Below are positions 18,201 through 25,137 of a stretch of DNA of 42,452 nt, piece by piece. Under the pieces are notes generated by a model that had not been told where the DNA came from, made no database searches, and worked only from the letters and a program-made list of their open reading frames with translations. The DNA is from Avimonoglobus sp965151315. GTDB taxonomy: Bacteria > Bacillota > Clostridia > UBA1381. Where the stretch lies: NCBI GenBank assembly GCA_965151315.1, contig CBCTZG010000015.1, positions 1 through 42,452 on the forward strand, written 5' to 3'. Numbering within the stretch: position 1 is the first letter of the stretch; each line of letters begins with the position of its first letter. The translations under genes were made by a program, and so were the position numbers.

Positions 18201-18440
18201 ACAAACGATGACGGCGTGCTGGATGAGACTGATACAACCTGGGGTGATTACCGCTGGGATATGCGGTATCCGCATTTTTACTTTGGGAAAGCAGAATATA
18301 CAAACGACCCGGATTACTATCAGTATGCATGCAAGCTTGACCACGCCCAGACCTGGGCAGAGATGGAGGCGCTGAAAGCAGAGGCCAGATCTATTCTGAC
18401 GCCCCAGCAGCATACCATAAGCATAACGGCAGCGCGGTAA
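15243..18440 (+). CDS. Exported LVIVD-module protein with SGNH esterase domain and EF-hand-like loop
   Basis: A 1065-residue protein with a signal peptide (MKKILCVLMALIF..., likely cleavage after VYAA). Residues ~25-385 form an LVIVD-rich propeller-like block and ~390-465 an Ig-like module. Residues ~470-565 form the same beta module that ends the 911-5191 protein (here VKAFVWAEDM). Residues ~567-800 are an SGNH/GDSL hydrolase: Ser576 in GDSITH, Gly-Met-Asn652-Asp in block III, and Asp779/His782 in DIVH as the catalytic pair. The C-terminal part holds DTNDDGVLDETD at 986-997, matching the calcium loop of EF-hands and dockerins, but only one copy. SGNH members with this order often remove acetyl groups from polysaccharides, and I infer such a role here. 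The ribosome binding site AGGAGG lies about 10 nt before ATG 15243. Confidence 0.82.
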   Translation: MKKILCVLMALIFTASALPVYAAGTAAIVNGKVAMEGVREYAIWDVEVYGNYVYGADAALGLRVFEIGADGQLRDVTPDDAAYQGAMNADARNQLSIADGLLYAAFSGTAGEYTQGIRVYDLTATPAAPQCIHSNNWMGTVKSILADGSLVFAGTTGGFRIYNQQLTSSANSTVDFGGRAGQPALGRNSEWAVWGDYVFYSHRPDAADGFDDYARVDIYDISRLRETAAQEPSYVDAKDARYITTLLGKTEYLGQGQIYSMEINGNYLYIGGQTGIEVYDVSGLPEGSVKFVQGYSKADLQTGGSNDIISILIRDGYLFINFIAANHTVFARLDTDGSIIPVAEVNISGGEANQGACFVDGVFYAGARKDAVHSMKDITGVGFRKDLYDGIFTDSDFAIHGAAAGVDAVQVTVGNQAPVTVDVDENGCWSLPMQDQENGVYTVSAAGLRDGTAVEAAKDAATYRVGAVWVDFDAKSENFLQNGADVQVTVHKDIAYRGNYKAIAAGYDKAGRLMGAVESPLYSTDAFNQADTQKIDLELRAEGIETVKAFVWAEDMTPLAAAAESDEFVVAFVGDSITHRQNYTRAIETFYMTRYPNRTISFVNKGINGDNFGGANNRFDWDILNREWDALNGEYWSDNQKPDAMTVMLGMNDLGAWESWTDPDPSSPNNKEFRLNSYLQNAETFIQKVLAEGIELTIITPQPVDDYAVLEEDGQGNAVDIDVKAGRNQGLQQASDGLKQLGEEYGIPVIDMYEETVRFIETVREANPTLESVLADRNDIVHPTYNGGFVMGCIFAKNANDAQSVQYVSNVVIDAAQNSLEQTYNASVTGLDAAPGAVSYQYLAKAIPMPVSDSYQHAEQVFGLPVTETINNEIIQVKGLQAGTYSLTMDGTLLGTYTADEFAAGVNIAALSANPGQIQAQKAYALLNEKAERELRYRYIAEMDSKYVRDPNAWGGIPMEDRITSDRQGFDAFYEQVREYYVQRYDTNDDGVLDETDTTWGDYRWDMRYPHFYFGKAEYTNDPDYYQYACKLDHAQTWAEMEALKAEARSILTPQQHTISITAAR

Positions 18441-18476
18441 GACGTTTGCGGATCAATCCAGGATGAGACAATAAAA

Positions 18477-18504
18477 ACCGGAGCAAAGCTTGCTTTGCTC
18501 CGGT
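18477..18504 (+). repeat. 28-nt palindromic hairpin, copy a
   Basis: ACCGGAGCAAAGC, TT, GCTTTGCTCCGGT: a perfect 13-bp stem directly after the SGNH gene. An identical copy lies at 18733-18760. No U-tract follows this copy, because the structured repeat begins at its last base. It probably helps end or stabilise the SGNH transcript. Confidence 0.85.
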
Positions 18505-18676
18505 CAGCGTGTCGATAAAGCCGACACGCTGAGAGACTATTGAAAAACGAAGGGATATTTTGTGAGAATGTTCCCGTCGGCGTACAGTGGTACGGTAGGG
18601 GGCATTTTCGCAAAAAGCAAGCAGCCATGCGGGTTTCTCGATGAAGCCCGCATGGTTTTTAGTAAATAATCATTTT
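18504..18676 (+). repeat. Structured intergenic repeat, copy 1
   Basis: About 173 nt, roughly 90% identical by eye to 22436-22607, same orientation. It starts with a perfect 11-bp hairpin (TCAGCGTGTCG 18504-18514, CGACACGCTGA 18522-18532, loop ATAAAGC). A conserved unpaired-looking core follows (GACTATTGAAAAACGAA, then TTCCCGTCGGCGTACAG and AGCAAGCAG), and it ends in a hairpin with a U-run. Many differences between the copies are single transitions, with one 1-nt gap. Both copies lie just downstream of genes. No ORF on it looks real: the minus-strand frame through it is conserved only because the DNA is. Confidence 0.85.
18625..18660 (+). terminator. Terminator-like hairpin ending repeat copy 1
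   Basis: CCATGCGGG (18625-18633) pairs with CCCGCATGG (18647-18655). The stem extends by TTC/GAA past a G-U pair around loop TCGAT and is followed directly by TTTTT. This is a textbook intrinsic terminator on the + strand, so the repeat unit carries its own transcription stop. Confidence 0.75.
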
Positions 18677-18732
18677 TAGAACGCGTTTTCTTATTTTCCT
18701 GCTTGCAGTAGGACGAGTTTTTCGACAGTTTA

Positions 18733-18763
18733 ACCGGAGCAAAGCTTGCTTTGCTCCGGTTTT
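18733..18763 (+). repeat. 28-nt palindromic hairpin, copy b (with U-run)
   Basis: Identical in sequence to 18477-18504, 256 nt downstream, and here followed by TTTT. The two copies bracket the structured repeat. The rest of 18677-18981 shows no supportable gene. A minus-strand frame at 18659-18901 has no sign of being coding. Confidence 0.8.
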
Positions 18764-18981
18764 ACGTCCCAGCCTGATATGCTTGCCGGCAGCGGCGGGC
18801 TTGCGGCCTTGCAGAAAAAGACATTTACTGTTACGCCGGCAAAGCCAGCGCAAAAATAGAGCTGGAAAATATTGATAGACTATACGGAAAAAATGGAACA
18901 AGAAGGAATAATATCAGCTCCAAGGTTCTTTTTCATTCGATAAATTCTGCTTCGTTTCGCTATAAAAACACAAAATATTTG

Positions 18982-19010
18982 CTGACAAACCGATGATTTT
19001 ATGATATAAT
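18982..19010 (+). promoter_or_regulatory. Sigma-A promoter for the two-component pair
   Basis: CTGACA (18982-18987), 17-nt spacer, TATAAT (19005-19010). One mismatch to consensus in the -35 and a perfect -10. Transcription would start near 19017, about 23 nt before the kinase start codon. Confidence 0.8.
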
Positions 19011-19039
19011 TCAAGTATTATAAAAAGATGGTGAGCGTT

Positions 19040-20797
19040 ATGTGGAAGATCGGTTTTTTGCGGACGAGCATTAACAAGCAGTTAGTGTTTATGGGAATTT
19101 TGATCATTATTATTACGGAGTCCATACTTTGTTTGGGGACATATTACGGGATGAAGCGAGTTGTTATTCGGAACAGCGCCGGACAGGCCGTGGAATCGGT
19201 GAACCAGCTGGCTGATAAGCTCAATGAACGGCTGAAATTTACCCTGGATCAGTTCAACTATCTTGAAATTGATCAGGATGTGGTGGCCATTGCCCAAGGA
19301 ACAAGCGGGAATGATGATATCAGCGATTTTATGTGGATGTCCAGGAAATTTGGGGAAGAGCGGCTGCAAAATGTGAAGGTGATTGAAAGCATTGTATTCA
19401 TCCGGCGGGATGGGAAAGTCTTTTATGAATCGCCGGTAAACAGGCTGGCTGAAGCCGACTACACCCAAATGGACTGGTATCAGGCGTGTTTGAAAAATAA
19501 CGGCCAGATCCTCTGGTACCGGCCTTATGACCAGGAATTATTTGTAAATAAGAATAATCAGGTAATCGGGATTCTGAAAGAAATTACAAATTCACAGCTA
19601 GAGCGCTTAGGGGTGCTGGCAATCAATCTGCGGCAGGAATACCTTGAAAACGAGCTCAACGGCTTAAATTTAGGGCCGGGCACCGAATTGTTCATTACTA
19701 ATGGGCAAACGGCTATGACGCAGACAGCCCCTGAATTCTTTGCAGAAACGATGCAGTTTGTGAACGCCCAGCAGTATAACAGCCCGGAGACTGTGGAAAT
19801 CGGCGGAAAAAAACAGGTCATTACCTGCGGGGAAATCCCGATAAACGGTTGGCAGGTCATAGGCGTGGTTCCCCAGGAAAACCTGTTCCAGGATAATATT
19901 ATCCTGATAACCAGTATGCTTACGGCAGTATTTGGCGGGTTGGTCTTAACGGCCCTGATTATTGTGTTCACCATTAAAAAAATCACTACACCGATCAACA
20001 AGCTGCGGTTTGTCATGCTTCAGGTCGAAAACGGCCAGGTAGACGCCCGGTTCCAGGGGCGGGATCTTGCCCGCCAGGATGAAATTGGAATTTTAGCGAA
20101 TAAGTTTAACGATATGCTGGACAGTGTGGAGCGGCTTATGCAGGCTGTGGAGACGGAAAGCAAGAAAAAAGCGAAGGCGGAGCTGCGGGCCTTGCAGCAG
20201 CAGATCAATTCGCATTTCCTATATAACACGTTGGATTCCATTTACATTAAAATTATGCGGGGAGATAAGGAAAAAAGCCTGGATATGGTGCAGCGGCTGG
20301 CCCGGTATTTTCGGCTGGCGCTGAACCAGGGCAGCGATATCACGACAGTGGAGAAGGAGATTGCTCATATCGAAAATTATGTAGCGATTGAAAAATACCG
20401 ATACAGTCAGCCGTTTCAATGCGTAATCCAGGTGGACAAGTCGATTTATGACTTTGAAATCCCCAAGCTGCTTTTGCAGCCCCTGGTGGAGAATTCTATC
20501 GTGCATGGTATTTTCCGCAGTAAGGAAGAGGGACGGATCGTTGTTACAGGTACGCAGCTGGGGGATAAGATCATTTTCAGGGTCATGGACAATGGAGGCG
20601 GCTTTGACGCGGCGCAGATCACCCGGTATGTGCAGGATGAAGTGAAGCAGGACGCGTTTAAAAAAAGCTTTGCCCTGCGGAATATCCGCACGAGGATCCA
20701 GCTGTTTTACCAAGGACAGGGGGACATTTTCTTCTATAATAATGGAGATGGCGGCGCCTGTGTGGAAATCGTTTTGCCCGTCAGGCGGATTGAATAG
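19040..20797 (+). CDS. YesM-type sensor histidine kinase
   Basis: 585 residues from the chosen start. ATG 19040 has GGTGAG just upstream, while the earlier in-frame ATG (19028) has no ribosome binding site. An N-terminal membrane segment (about 14-34) is followed by an extracellular Cache-like sensor domain, a second membrane segment near residues 285-310 (LITSMLTAVFGGLVL...), a HAMP domain, and a histidine-kinase core. The phospho-acceptor is H392 in QQQINSHFLYN, where the family usually has INPHFLYN. The ATP-binding domain has LLLQPLVENSIVHG and DNGGGF. This class works with AraC-type regulators and in Firmicutes is often found beside sugar-use genes. The cognate regulator follows after 24 nt. 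The ligand is unknown. The neighbouring glycan locus is the likely target. Confidence 0.9.
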   Translation: MWKIGFLRTSINKQLVFMGILIIIITESILCLGTYYGMKRVVIRNSAGQAVESVNQLADKLNERLKFTLDQFNYLEIDQDVVAIAQGTSGNDDISDFMWMSRKFGEERLQNVKVIESIVFIRRDGKVFYESPVNRLAEADYTQMDWYQACLKNNGQILWYRPYDQELFVNKNNQVIGILKEITNSQLERLGVLAINLRQEYLENELNGLNLGPGTELFITNGQTAMTQTAPEFFAETMQFVNAQQYNSPETVEIGGKKQVITCGEIPINGWQVIGVVPQENLFQDNIILITSMLTAVFGGLVLTALIIVFTIKKITTPINKLRFVMLQVENGQVDARFQGRDLARQDEIGILANKFNDMLDSVERLMQAVETESKKKAKAELRALQQQINSHFLYNTLDSIYIKIMRGDKEKSLDMVQRLARYFRLALNQGSDITTVEKEIAHIENYVAIEKYRYSQPFQCVIQVDKSIYDFEIPKLLLQPLVENSIVHGIFRSKEEGRIVVTGTQLGDKIIFRVMDNGGGFDAAQITRYVQDEVKQDAFKKSFALRNIRTRIQLFYQGQGDIFFYNNGDGGACVEIVLPVRRIE

Positions 20798-20821
20798 TAA
20801 CGGACAAGGAGGATATACAAA

Positions 20822-22393
20822 ATGCGGATGCTTTTGGTGGATGACGAGCCGGAAGTGACAGAAGTCCTTTTGGAAATATACGACTGGAGCCGGCTTGGAA
20901 TTGCGGCGGAAACCTGCAGCAGCGGTGCGGAAGCCTTGGAAAAACTGCGGCAGAACCGGTTTGACATCATTATCTCGGATATTAAAATGCCGGATATTAC
21001 TGGGCTGGAGCTTTCCGAGGCGGCCAGAGGTCTGTATCCGGATATCAAAATCATTCTGCTCAGCGGCTATGAGGAGTTTGAATACGCCCAGCGGGCCATG
21101 GCGATTGGGGTTATGGAATATCACCTGAAGCCAGTGGTGCCGGAGGATATCATTGCCGCGGTGCAGCGGGCGGTAAAAAGGATCAAGGGTGAAGAGGTCA
21201 AGCGGGATATTGAGATCCAGTACCGGCAGAATGTTGAAAAGTATATCACGACATCCAAAACATTGTTTCTTATGAAGCTTTTAGACGGCATCCCGATGGA
21301 GCCGGCGGAAACGAAAGAAAATTTGCAGCTTTTTGGGATTACACGGCTAAACAACGCATGCTGCGCGGTATGTATTGATTTTGTGTATGATGATTTAAAA
21401 AAATCAAATATTTGGAACTTGGATATGGACTTAGATAAACTTCGGTTTGGCCTGCATAATATTATGAATGAGGTTTTAGCGGGCGTTGGCATTGCCTTTG
21501 CGGACAACAGCGGGAAAACAGTGGTCTTCCTGTTCGACTGCACTGCTGAAAACGCGGCATATGAAAAAATAAAGGCATGCCTGGACTTGGCGGAGGAACT
21601 TTTATCAATAGAGCTGCTGGCTGTGATTGGTAAATTCGTTTCAGATCCGCAGAGCCTGGCGGATTCCTATGCCGATGCCCAGACAGGGCATGCGGTACGG
21701 TCGTTTTATCTCAAAAAGGGATTATATTGGAATCAGGAAAACCAGAAGCTTTTGCCGATCCCGGAAGAACGGCTGATGGCGTGTATTGACTGGAACCCAC
21801 CAGAAAATGCGGATAATATCATAACCCAATGGTTTGACAGGCTGAAAGCGGATGGAAGCGCGAACCCCGCCTTGTTAAAAAGCGCGTGGAATACAGTATT
21901 GGCCCTGGGAGAGAAAAAGCTTGCCGGGATTTTGGGCGAGGACACGGCGCAGAAACAGGGAACAGGAGATATCGAGCTGCAGACATTCCAGAATGCGGCG
22001 CAGTTAGAGACGTATATTCAAAAACAGTTCTACCAGTTTCAGCACTTGCTCCGGGAACAGAAGTCCAGCAAAAATGAGTTGATCGTCAAAGAAACCATAC
22101 AATATATTTGTGAAAACCTAGACAAGGATATCTCCTTGAATCTCTTAGCCAAAAGAGTGTTTCTAAGCCCTGGCTATTTGGCGGTGCTGATGAAGGAAAA
22201 CACAGGGAAGAATTATTCGGAGCTGGTATTGAGCCTCCGTATGGAGCAAGCCAAAAAGCTGCTGGCCAACACCAGTATGCGCATCGGAGAGATCAGCGCC
22301 CGGGTGGGATATGAAAACCAACGGTATTTCAGTCGGATTTTTAAGCAGTGTGAAGGCGTAAAACCTTCGGAGTACAGAAAACTGTTAAAATAG
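20822..22393 (+). CDS. YesN-type response regulator, AraC-family DNA-binding domain
   Basis: 523 residues. The receiver domain (1-~120) has the acidic pair in VDDEPEV, phospho-acceptor Asp53 in SDIKMPDITG, the switch Ser in LLSGYEEFEYA and Lys103 in HLKPV. A poorly conserved middle region (~130-415) links to two AraC-type helix-turn-helix motifs at ~425-523, with LNLLAKRVFLSPGYLAVLMK and IGEISARVGYENQRYFSRIF. The ribosome binding site AAGGAGG lies 8 nt before ATG 20822, and the gene is co-transcribed with the kinase. By family it is a phosphorylation-dependent activator. I infer that it acts on promoters of the upstream CAZyme locus, but no binding site was identified. Confidence 0.92.
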   Translation: MRMLLVDDEPEVTEVLLEIYDWSRLGIAAETCSSGAEALEKLRQNRFDIIISDIKMPDITGLELSEAARGLYPDIKIILLSGYEEFEYAQRAMAIGVMEYHLKPVVPEDIIAAVQRAVKRIKGEEVKRDIEIQYRQNVEKYITTSKTLFLMKLLDGIPMEPAETKENLQLFGITRLNNACCAVCIDFVYDDLKKSNIWNLDMDLDKLRFGLHNIMNEVLAGVGIAFADNSGKTVVFLFDCTAENAAYEKIKACLDLAEELLSIELLAVIGKFVSDPQSLADSYADAQTGHAVRSFYLKKGLYWNQENQKLLPIPEERLMACIDWNPPENADNIITQWFDRLKADGSANPALLKSAWNTVLALGEKKLAGILGEDTAQKQGTGDIELQTFQNAAQLETYIQKQFYQFQHLLREQKSSKNELIVKETIQYICENLDKDISLNLLAKRVFLSPGYLAVLMKENTGKNYSELVLSLRMEQAKKLLANTSMRIGEISARVGYENQRYFSRIFKQCEGVKPSEYRKLLK

Positions 22394-22410
22394 GGGGAAA
22401 TAAACATTTT

Positions 22411-22438
22411 TGAGGCGCCGCTGTATGGCGGCGTCTCA
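22411..22438 (+). terminator. Hairpin after the response regulator
   Basis: TGAGGCGCCGC (22411-22421) and GCGGCGTCTCA (22428-22438) form an 11-bp stem with one G-U pair and a 6-nt loop. It runs directly into repeat copy 2, sharing TCA. This mirrors copy 1, where a gene-specific hairpin also abuts the repeat. Confidence 0.6.
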
Positions 22439-22607
22439 GCGTGTCCATAAAGCCGACACGCTGAGTGACTATTGAAAAACGAATGGATATTTTGTAAAAA
22501 TGTTCCCGTCGGCGTACAGCGGTACGATAGGGGTATTTTTGCAGAAAGCAAGCAGCCATGCGGGCTTCTCGATGAAAACCGCATGGCTTTTAGCAAACAA
22601 TCATTTT
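22436..22607 (+). repeat. Structured intergenic repeat, copy 2
   Basis: The direct copy of 18504-18676. The first hairpin is kept (TCAGCGTGTC 22436-22445, GACACGCTGA 22455-22464), with one stem pair lost to a C-C mismatch. The final hairpin CCATGCGG/CCGCATGG (22556-22586), followed by CTTTTAG, is kept with a larger loop. It lies between the convergent response-regulator and rnr genes. Confidence 0.85.
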
Positions 22608-22645
22608 ACGCAGAATGCCAATCAAATGGTTGGGAAATGATACTC

Positions 22646-24910
22646 TCAAACTGTTCCATGCGGTTTCCTTTTTCTCCTGACCGGCCGCCGCTTTCCTGGC
22701 CGCCGGGATGGCTGTTTTTTCTGCCGATCTTGCCGGCCCCGTACTTGGCGGCTTTTTCTGCGTAACGCGGCTATATTTTCTTCGGTAGCGTCTTGGGCCA
22801 GAATGAAGTCGATGGAGCGGGATAAAACATCTGTCCGGACCAGGGTGACCTCCAGGCTGTCGCCAATCCGGTAACCGCCGCCTTTTCTGACGCCGCGGAT
22901 AATCCGCTGTTCCTCGTCGTATACATAAAAATCGTCCTTTATATTTTCTAGCCGGACCAACCCTTCCACAGAGTTTTCCAATTCTACAAAAATCCCAAAG
23001 TTTGTGATCCCGGAAATGATCCCTGGGAAAGACTGGCCGATAAACTGGCTCATATAAACGGTTTTCAGCAGGTCACAGACATCGCGCTCTGTTTCCTCCG
23101 CTGTGCGCTCTGTTTCGCTGGAATGCCGAGCAGCCTTTTGAACAAAGGTCTCATATTTCCCGGAAATATTGCCATGCTCCAGGAAATCCTTTAAAATTCG
23201 GTGAATGGCCAAATCGGGATACCGGCGGATGGGGGAGGTGAAGTGGCAGTAATATTTAGCGCTCAGACCGAAATGACCAATGTTTTCCGGCCGGTATTCC
23301 GCTTTCATGAGGGAACGGAGCACATAGACGGAAATCATATGGGCCTCATCCATTCCAGCCGCCGCCTCCAAAAGCTGCTGGATCGCTTTGGGATGTATTG
23401 GCGTGTCCTGATCAAATTTTCCTTTAATTCCCAGACCGAAGCCGGCGGCAAACCGGTTTAGCTCCCGGAGCTTTTCAGTATCCGGCGCCGCATGTACCCG
23501 GTAGATAAAGGGAAGCTCAGCCCAGAAAGCAAATTCGGCAATGGTTTCGTTCGCTTGGAGCATAAATTCCTCAATTATTTTGTGGGAAATTTTTCTCTCT
23601 GCCCGGGCAATATCCACCGGCTCGCCGGCGTCGTTGACGATAATTTTCGATTCCGGGAAATCAAAATTGATACTGCCCCGTTCTATCCGCCGGCGGGACA
23701 AAATCGCCGATAGCGCTTCCATTTTCCGCAGCGCGGGGATCAGCGCGGCGTAGCGGGCGTTGAGGCGTTCGTCAGCGCCCTCCAGCAATGCGGCCACATC
23801 ATTATAAGTCATTCGCTCGGCGGAGCGGATAACAGATTTTTGCAGGGCATGGGATACCGTATTCCCGTTTTGATCTATTTCCATCAGCACGGAAAGGGTC
23901 AGTCTGTCCACATGAGGATTTAGACTGCAGATCCCATTGGAAAGCGTCTCCGGCAGCATGGGAATAACACGGCCAGGAAGATAAACGCTGGTTCCCCGGC
24001 TGAAGGCAGCACGGTCTAAAGGTGTGCCGGGAGTGACATAGTGGCTTACGTCGGCAATGTGTACCCCTAGGGAAAAGTTCCCGTTATCCAAAATTTCAAG
24101 GGATACAGCGTCGTCAAAATCCCGGGCGTCATCGCCGTCAATGGTGAAGATTAGCTGATTCCGCAGGTCAAGGCGGCCGTTAAGATCGGCGGGGGATATT
24201 TCCCGCGGAATATTTCCGGCCTGCTCCAAGGCCTCCGGCGGGAACTCCTGCTGGATACCGGCGGTAAACAAAGCCGCGTCGATATTGCTTTTTAAAGACG
24301 CGCCGTCGCCTAAAACTTTGAGTACACGGCCCTGCAGCTTGTGTTCCTCCGGATAGCCGGTAATCTCTAAAAGCACCCGGTCTCCGAGCCGGGCACCCTG
24401 GGCTTCGTTGGCTGGAGTCAGGATTTTGGCATAGACCCGCAGGGAATCAGGCTTAATCAAATAAATGCCGCCTTTTTCCTTTTCGATCACCCCGGTCAGC
24501 TGCGTGCTGCCCCGGGACAAGATTCGGACAACCTGGCCTTCCCGCCGGCCTGTACGGGGATCCTTCCCGTCAATCTGGACTAACACATGGTCGGTATCCA
24601 AAGCGCCGGCCAGGCGGTCGCCATGGACATATATATCCGGCTCCGCGGGATCATCCGGCGTGACAAAGCCAAAATACCCATAGCCGCTGCACCGCAGCCA
24701 GCCGGCAACCAGCCCCTGCTTCTGCGAGACCTCAAAGCGGCCGCGTTTTGTACGGGAAATTTTGCCCTCCGCTAAAAGCGCGTCCAAAATTTCAGTAAAA
24801 GCGCCCATATCCGCCTTGGGCACGTCCAACACGGCGGCCAGCTCCTCCAGCCGCAGAGGGATATAGGTTTTGCTTTTCATATATTTATAAATCCGTTCTT
24901 TTCGATCCAT
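22646..24910 (-). CDS. rnr: Ribonuclease R
   Basis: 754 residues from ATG 24910, chosen because AGGAGAG precedes it. A longer frame adds 18 residues without such a site. RNase R is a processive 3'-5' exoribonuclease that degrades structured RNA and helps in rRNA and tmRNA quality control. Domains seen: an N-terminal winged helix (~1-65), cold-shock/OB domains (~75-225), and an RNB catalytic domain starting near IDGDDARDFDDAVSLE, whose Asp residues bind Mg. An S1 domain with FPGIISGITNFGIFVELEN follows near 620-700, then a short basic Arg/Lys-rich tail. Length and order are normal for the family. It is divergent from secD and convergent with the two-component genes. In many Firmicutes rnr sits with smpB and secG, but here it is next to secDF. 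Confidence 0.95.
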   Translation of the reverse strand: MDRKERIYKYMKSKTYIPLRLEELAAVLDVPKADMGAFTEILDALLAEGKISRTKRGRFEVSQKQGLVAGWLRCSGYGYFGFVTPDDPAEPDIYVHGDRLAGALDTDHVLVQIDGKDPRTGRREGQVVRILSRGSTQLTGVIEKEKGGIYLIKPDSLRVYAKILTPANEAQGARLGDRVLLEITGYPEEHKLQGRVLKVLGDGASLKSNIDAALFTAGIQQEFPPEALEQAGNIPREISPADLNGRLDLRNQLIFTIDGDDARDFDDAVSLEILDNGNFSLGVHIADVSHYVTPGTPLDRAAFSRGTSVYLPGRVIPMLPETLSNGICSLNPHVDRLTLSVLMEIDQNGNTVSHALQKSVIRSAERMTYNDVAALLEGADERLNARYAALIPALRKMEALSAILSRRRIERGSINFDFPESKIIVNDAGEPVDIARAERKISHKIIEEFMLQANETIAEFAFWAELPFIYRVHAAPDTEKLRELNRFAAGFGLGIKGKFDQDTPIHPKAIQQLLEAAAGMDEAHMISVYVLRSLMKAEYRPENIGHFGLSAKYYCHFTSPIRRYPDLAIHRILKDFLEHGNISGKYETFVQKAARHSSETERTAEETERDVCDLLKTVYMSQFIGQSFPGIISGITNFGIFVELENSVEGLVRLENIKDDFYVYDEEQRIIRGVRKGGGYRIGDSLEVTLVRTDVLSRSIDFILAQDATEENIAALRRKSRQVRGRQDRQKKQPSRRPGKRRPVRRKRKPHGTV

Positions 24911-24935
24911 TTGCGCTCTCCTAAGATTTTCTTTT

Positions 24936-24964
24936 ATCTTACCATAGTTTTTGCCAAGTGACAA
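24936..24964 (-). promoter_or_regulatory. Probable rnr promoter
   Basis: On the minus strand TTGTCA (24964-24959), a 17-nt spacer and TAAGAT (24941-24936). The -35 has one mismatch and the -10 two. The expected start near 24929 gives a short leader containing the rnr ribosome binding site. Confidence 0.55.
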
Positions 24965-25064
24965 CAGTTATTTCCCGTTCACCTTATTTTTTGCGGATCA
25001 AACAGACATATACACAATATATGGCTGAAAAAAATAATTTATTTGTAAAAAAAGCATAAATAGC

Positions 25065-25093
25065 TTGACTAAGGGCGATTGGCGTTGTATAAT
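25065..25093 (+). promoter_or_regulatory. Sigma-A promoter for secD-secF
   Basis: TTGACT (25065-25070), 17-nt spacer, TATAAT (25088-25093). Only one mismatch to consensus. Transcription would start about 38 nt before the secD start codon. Confidence 0.85.
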
Positions 25094-25137
25094 ATCAAGG
25101 TATGCATTATATTTTTTAGAAAGGAATGGTAATTCAA

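Noticed and set aside
18659..18901. 80-codon minus-strand ORF in the kinase promoter region
   Set aside because: It runs through the 28-nt palindrome, is very Arg/Lys-rich and has no ribosome binding site or recognisable domain.
22213..22596. Minus-strand ORF over repeat copy 2 whose product resembles the one from 18320-18628
   Set aside because: The similarity comes from the conserved repeat DNA itself. The frames also run into real genes on the + strand, lack ribosome binding sites and show no coding character.
18504..22607. Kinase-regulator pair as a transposon between direct repeats
   Set aside because: No transposase, no terminal inverted repeats and no target duplication are visible. 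The repeats lie after genes in both cases, which fits dispersed intergenic elements better.
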